From Symbiodinium kawagutii (lineage: Eukaryota > Sar > Dinophyceae > Suessiales > Symbiodiniaceae): a stretch of DNA of 64,000 nt. Below, one piece after another: positions 63,654-64,000 of the stretch. The notes below the pieces were generated by a model, which made no database searches, was not told the DNA's origin, and saw nothing but the letters and a program-made list of their open reading frames with translations. A program made the position numbers and the translations under genes. The stretch lies in contig VSDK01012150.1 of NCBI GenBank assembly GCA_009767595.1, positions 53,896-117,895 of the forward strand. Reading direction: 5' to 3'. Positions within the stretch are counted from its first letter, which is position 1. The number at the start of each line of letters is the position of its first letter.

Positions 63654-64000
63654 GTGCAAGCAGACGAGGCCGGGCTCACACACATTTTCCTAGAGATAAT
63701 TCACGATGCAACTTACCAGCCAGCGTCGCCATCTGTGGAGGATTGTTGGGTTGGGCACTTGTTCTTTTCTTGTTTTCTTTTTCCCCAGATAGCTGGAAGC
63801 TATAGGGGTTCTTACTTCCCAAAGAACAGGTCACTGTCGGCGAACTTTCTGGCTGAAGGTGCTGTGTGCCAGGTGCTGTCGGCAGGTGCTGTGTGCCAGG
63901 TGCTGGTGCCAGGTGCTGTCGGCAGGTGCTGTCTGCAAGGTGCTGGTGCCAGGTGCTGGTGCCAGGTGCTGTCGGCAGGTGCTGTCGGCAGGTGCTGTCT
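63654..64000 (+). other. Intron (open at the edge)
   Basis: Unique for about 200 nt, then the GGTGCTGTSKGCCA minisatellite to the window end. Confidence 0.5.
63858..64000. repeat. GGTGCTGT-type minisatellite, continuing past the edge
   Basis: About eleven units of 12-14 nt: AGGTGCTGTGTGCC, AGGTGCTGTCGGC and AGGTGCTGGTGCC alternate. Confidence 0.95.

Noticed and set aside
1..64000. CRISPR array, operon structure, ribosome binding sites
   Set aside because: No spaced identical repeats of the right form and no prokaryotic gene organisation.

Overview
The window reads as nuclear DNA of a dinoflagellate. Coding information sits in short GC-rich islands (about 28-240 bp), nearly all on the + strand, each between an ag acceptor and a gt donor and separated by AT-rich introns of roughly 0.2-3 kb full of low-complexity repeats. 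A degraded copy of the dinoflagellate spliced leader (DinoSL) lies just upstream of an intronless ORF near 53.0 kb, which is the best single clue to the lineage. Nothing bacterial, no CRISPR array and no convincing tRNA or rRNA gene was seen. One assembly gap (92 N) lies at 34764-34855.

Layout. (1) 1004-8956: nine exons that join in one frame and end in TGA (about 321 residues visible, start outside the window). (2) 9514-63653: up to 58 candidate exons that join in one frame (about 4.7 kb spliced, about 1,570 codons), running off the right edge. The two may be one gene: exon 9 has in-frame gt donors before its stop, and the exon at 9514 is in a compatible phase. (3) 53022-53540: an intronless 172-codon ORF with one membrane segment, nested in a host intron, with the SL relic 24 nt upstream of its ATG. 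(4) The introns hold two inverted-repeat families, many microsatellites, a 101-bp tandem duplication covering a splice acceptor, and an edge minisatellite.

I recognise no protein family in either multi-exon gene and give no function. Exon calls rest on openness of the frame, GC-rich third codon positions (hand counts), splice dinucleotides, polypyrimidine tracts and phase matching. Where several acceptors or donors were possible I chose the one that kept the frame, so frame continuity is partly built in; transcript data would settle it.

The most unusual pattern is in the introns. Sequence just after many donors is rich in TGGTTGATGG-type motifs, and sequence just before many acceptors is rich in the complementary ACCATCAACC-type motifs, so the two ends of one intron could pair. 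The 242-bp intron at 48077-48318 shows this as a perfect 21-bp stem.
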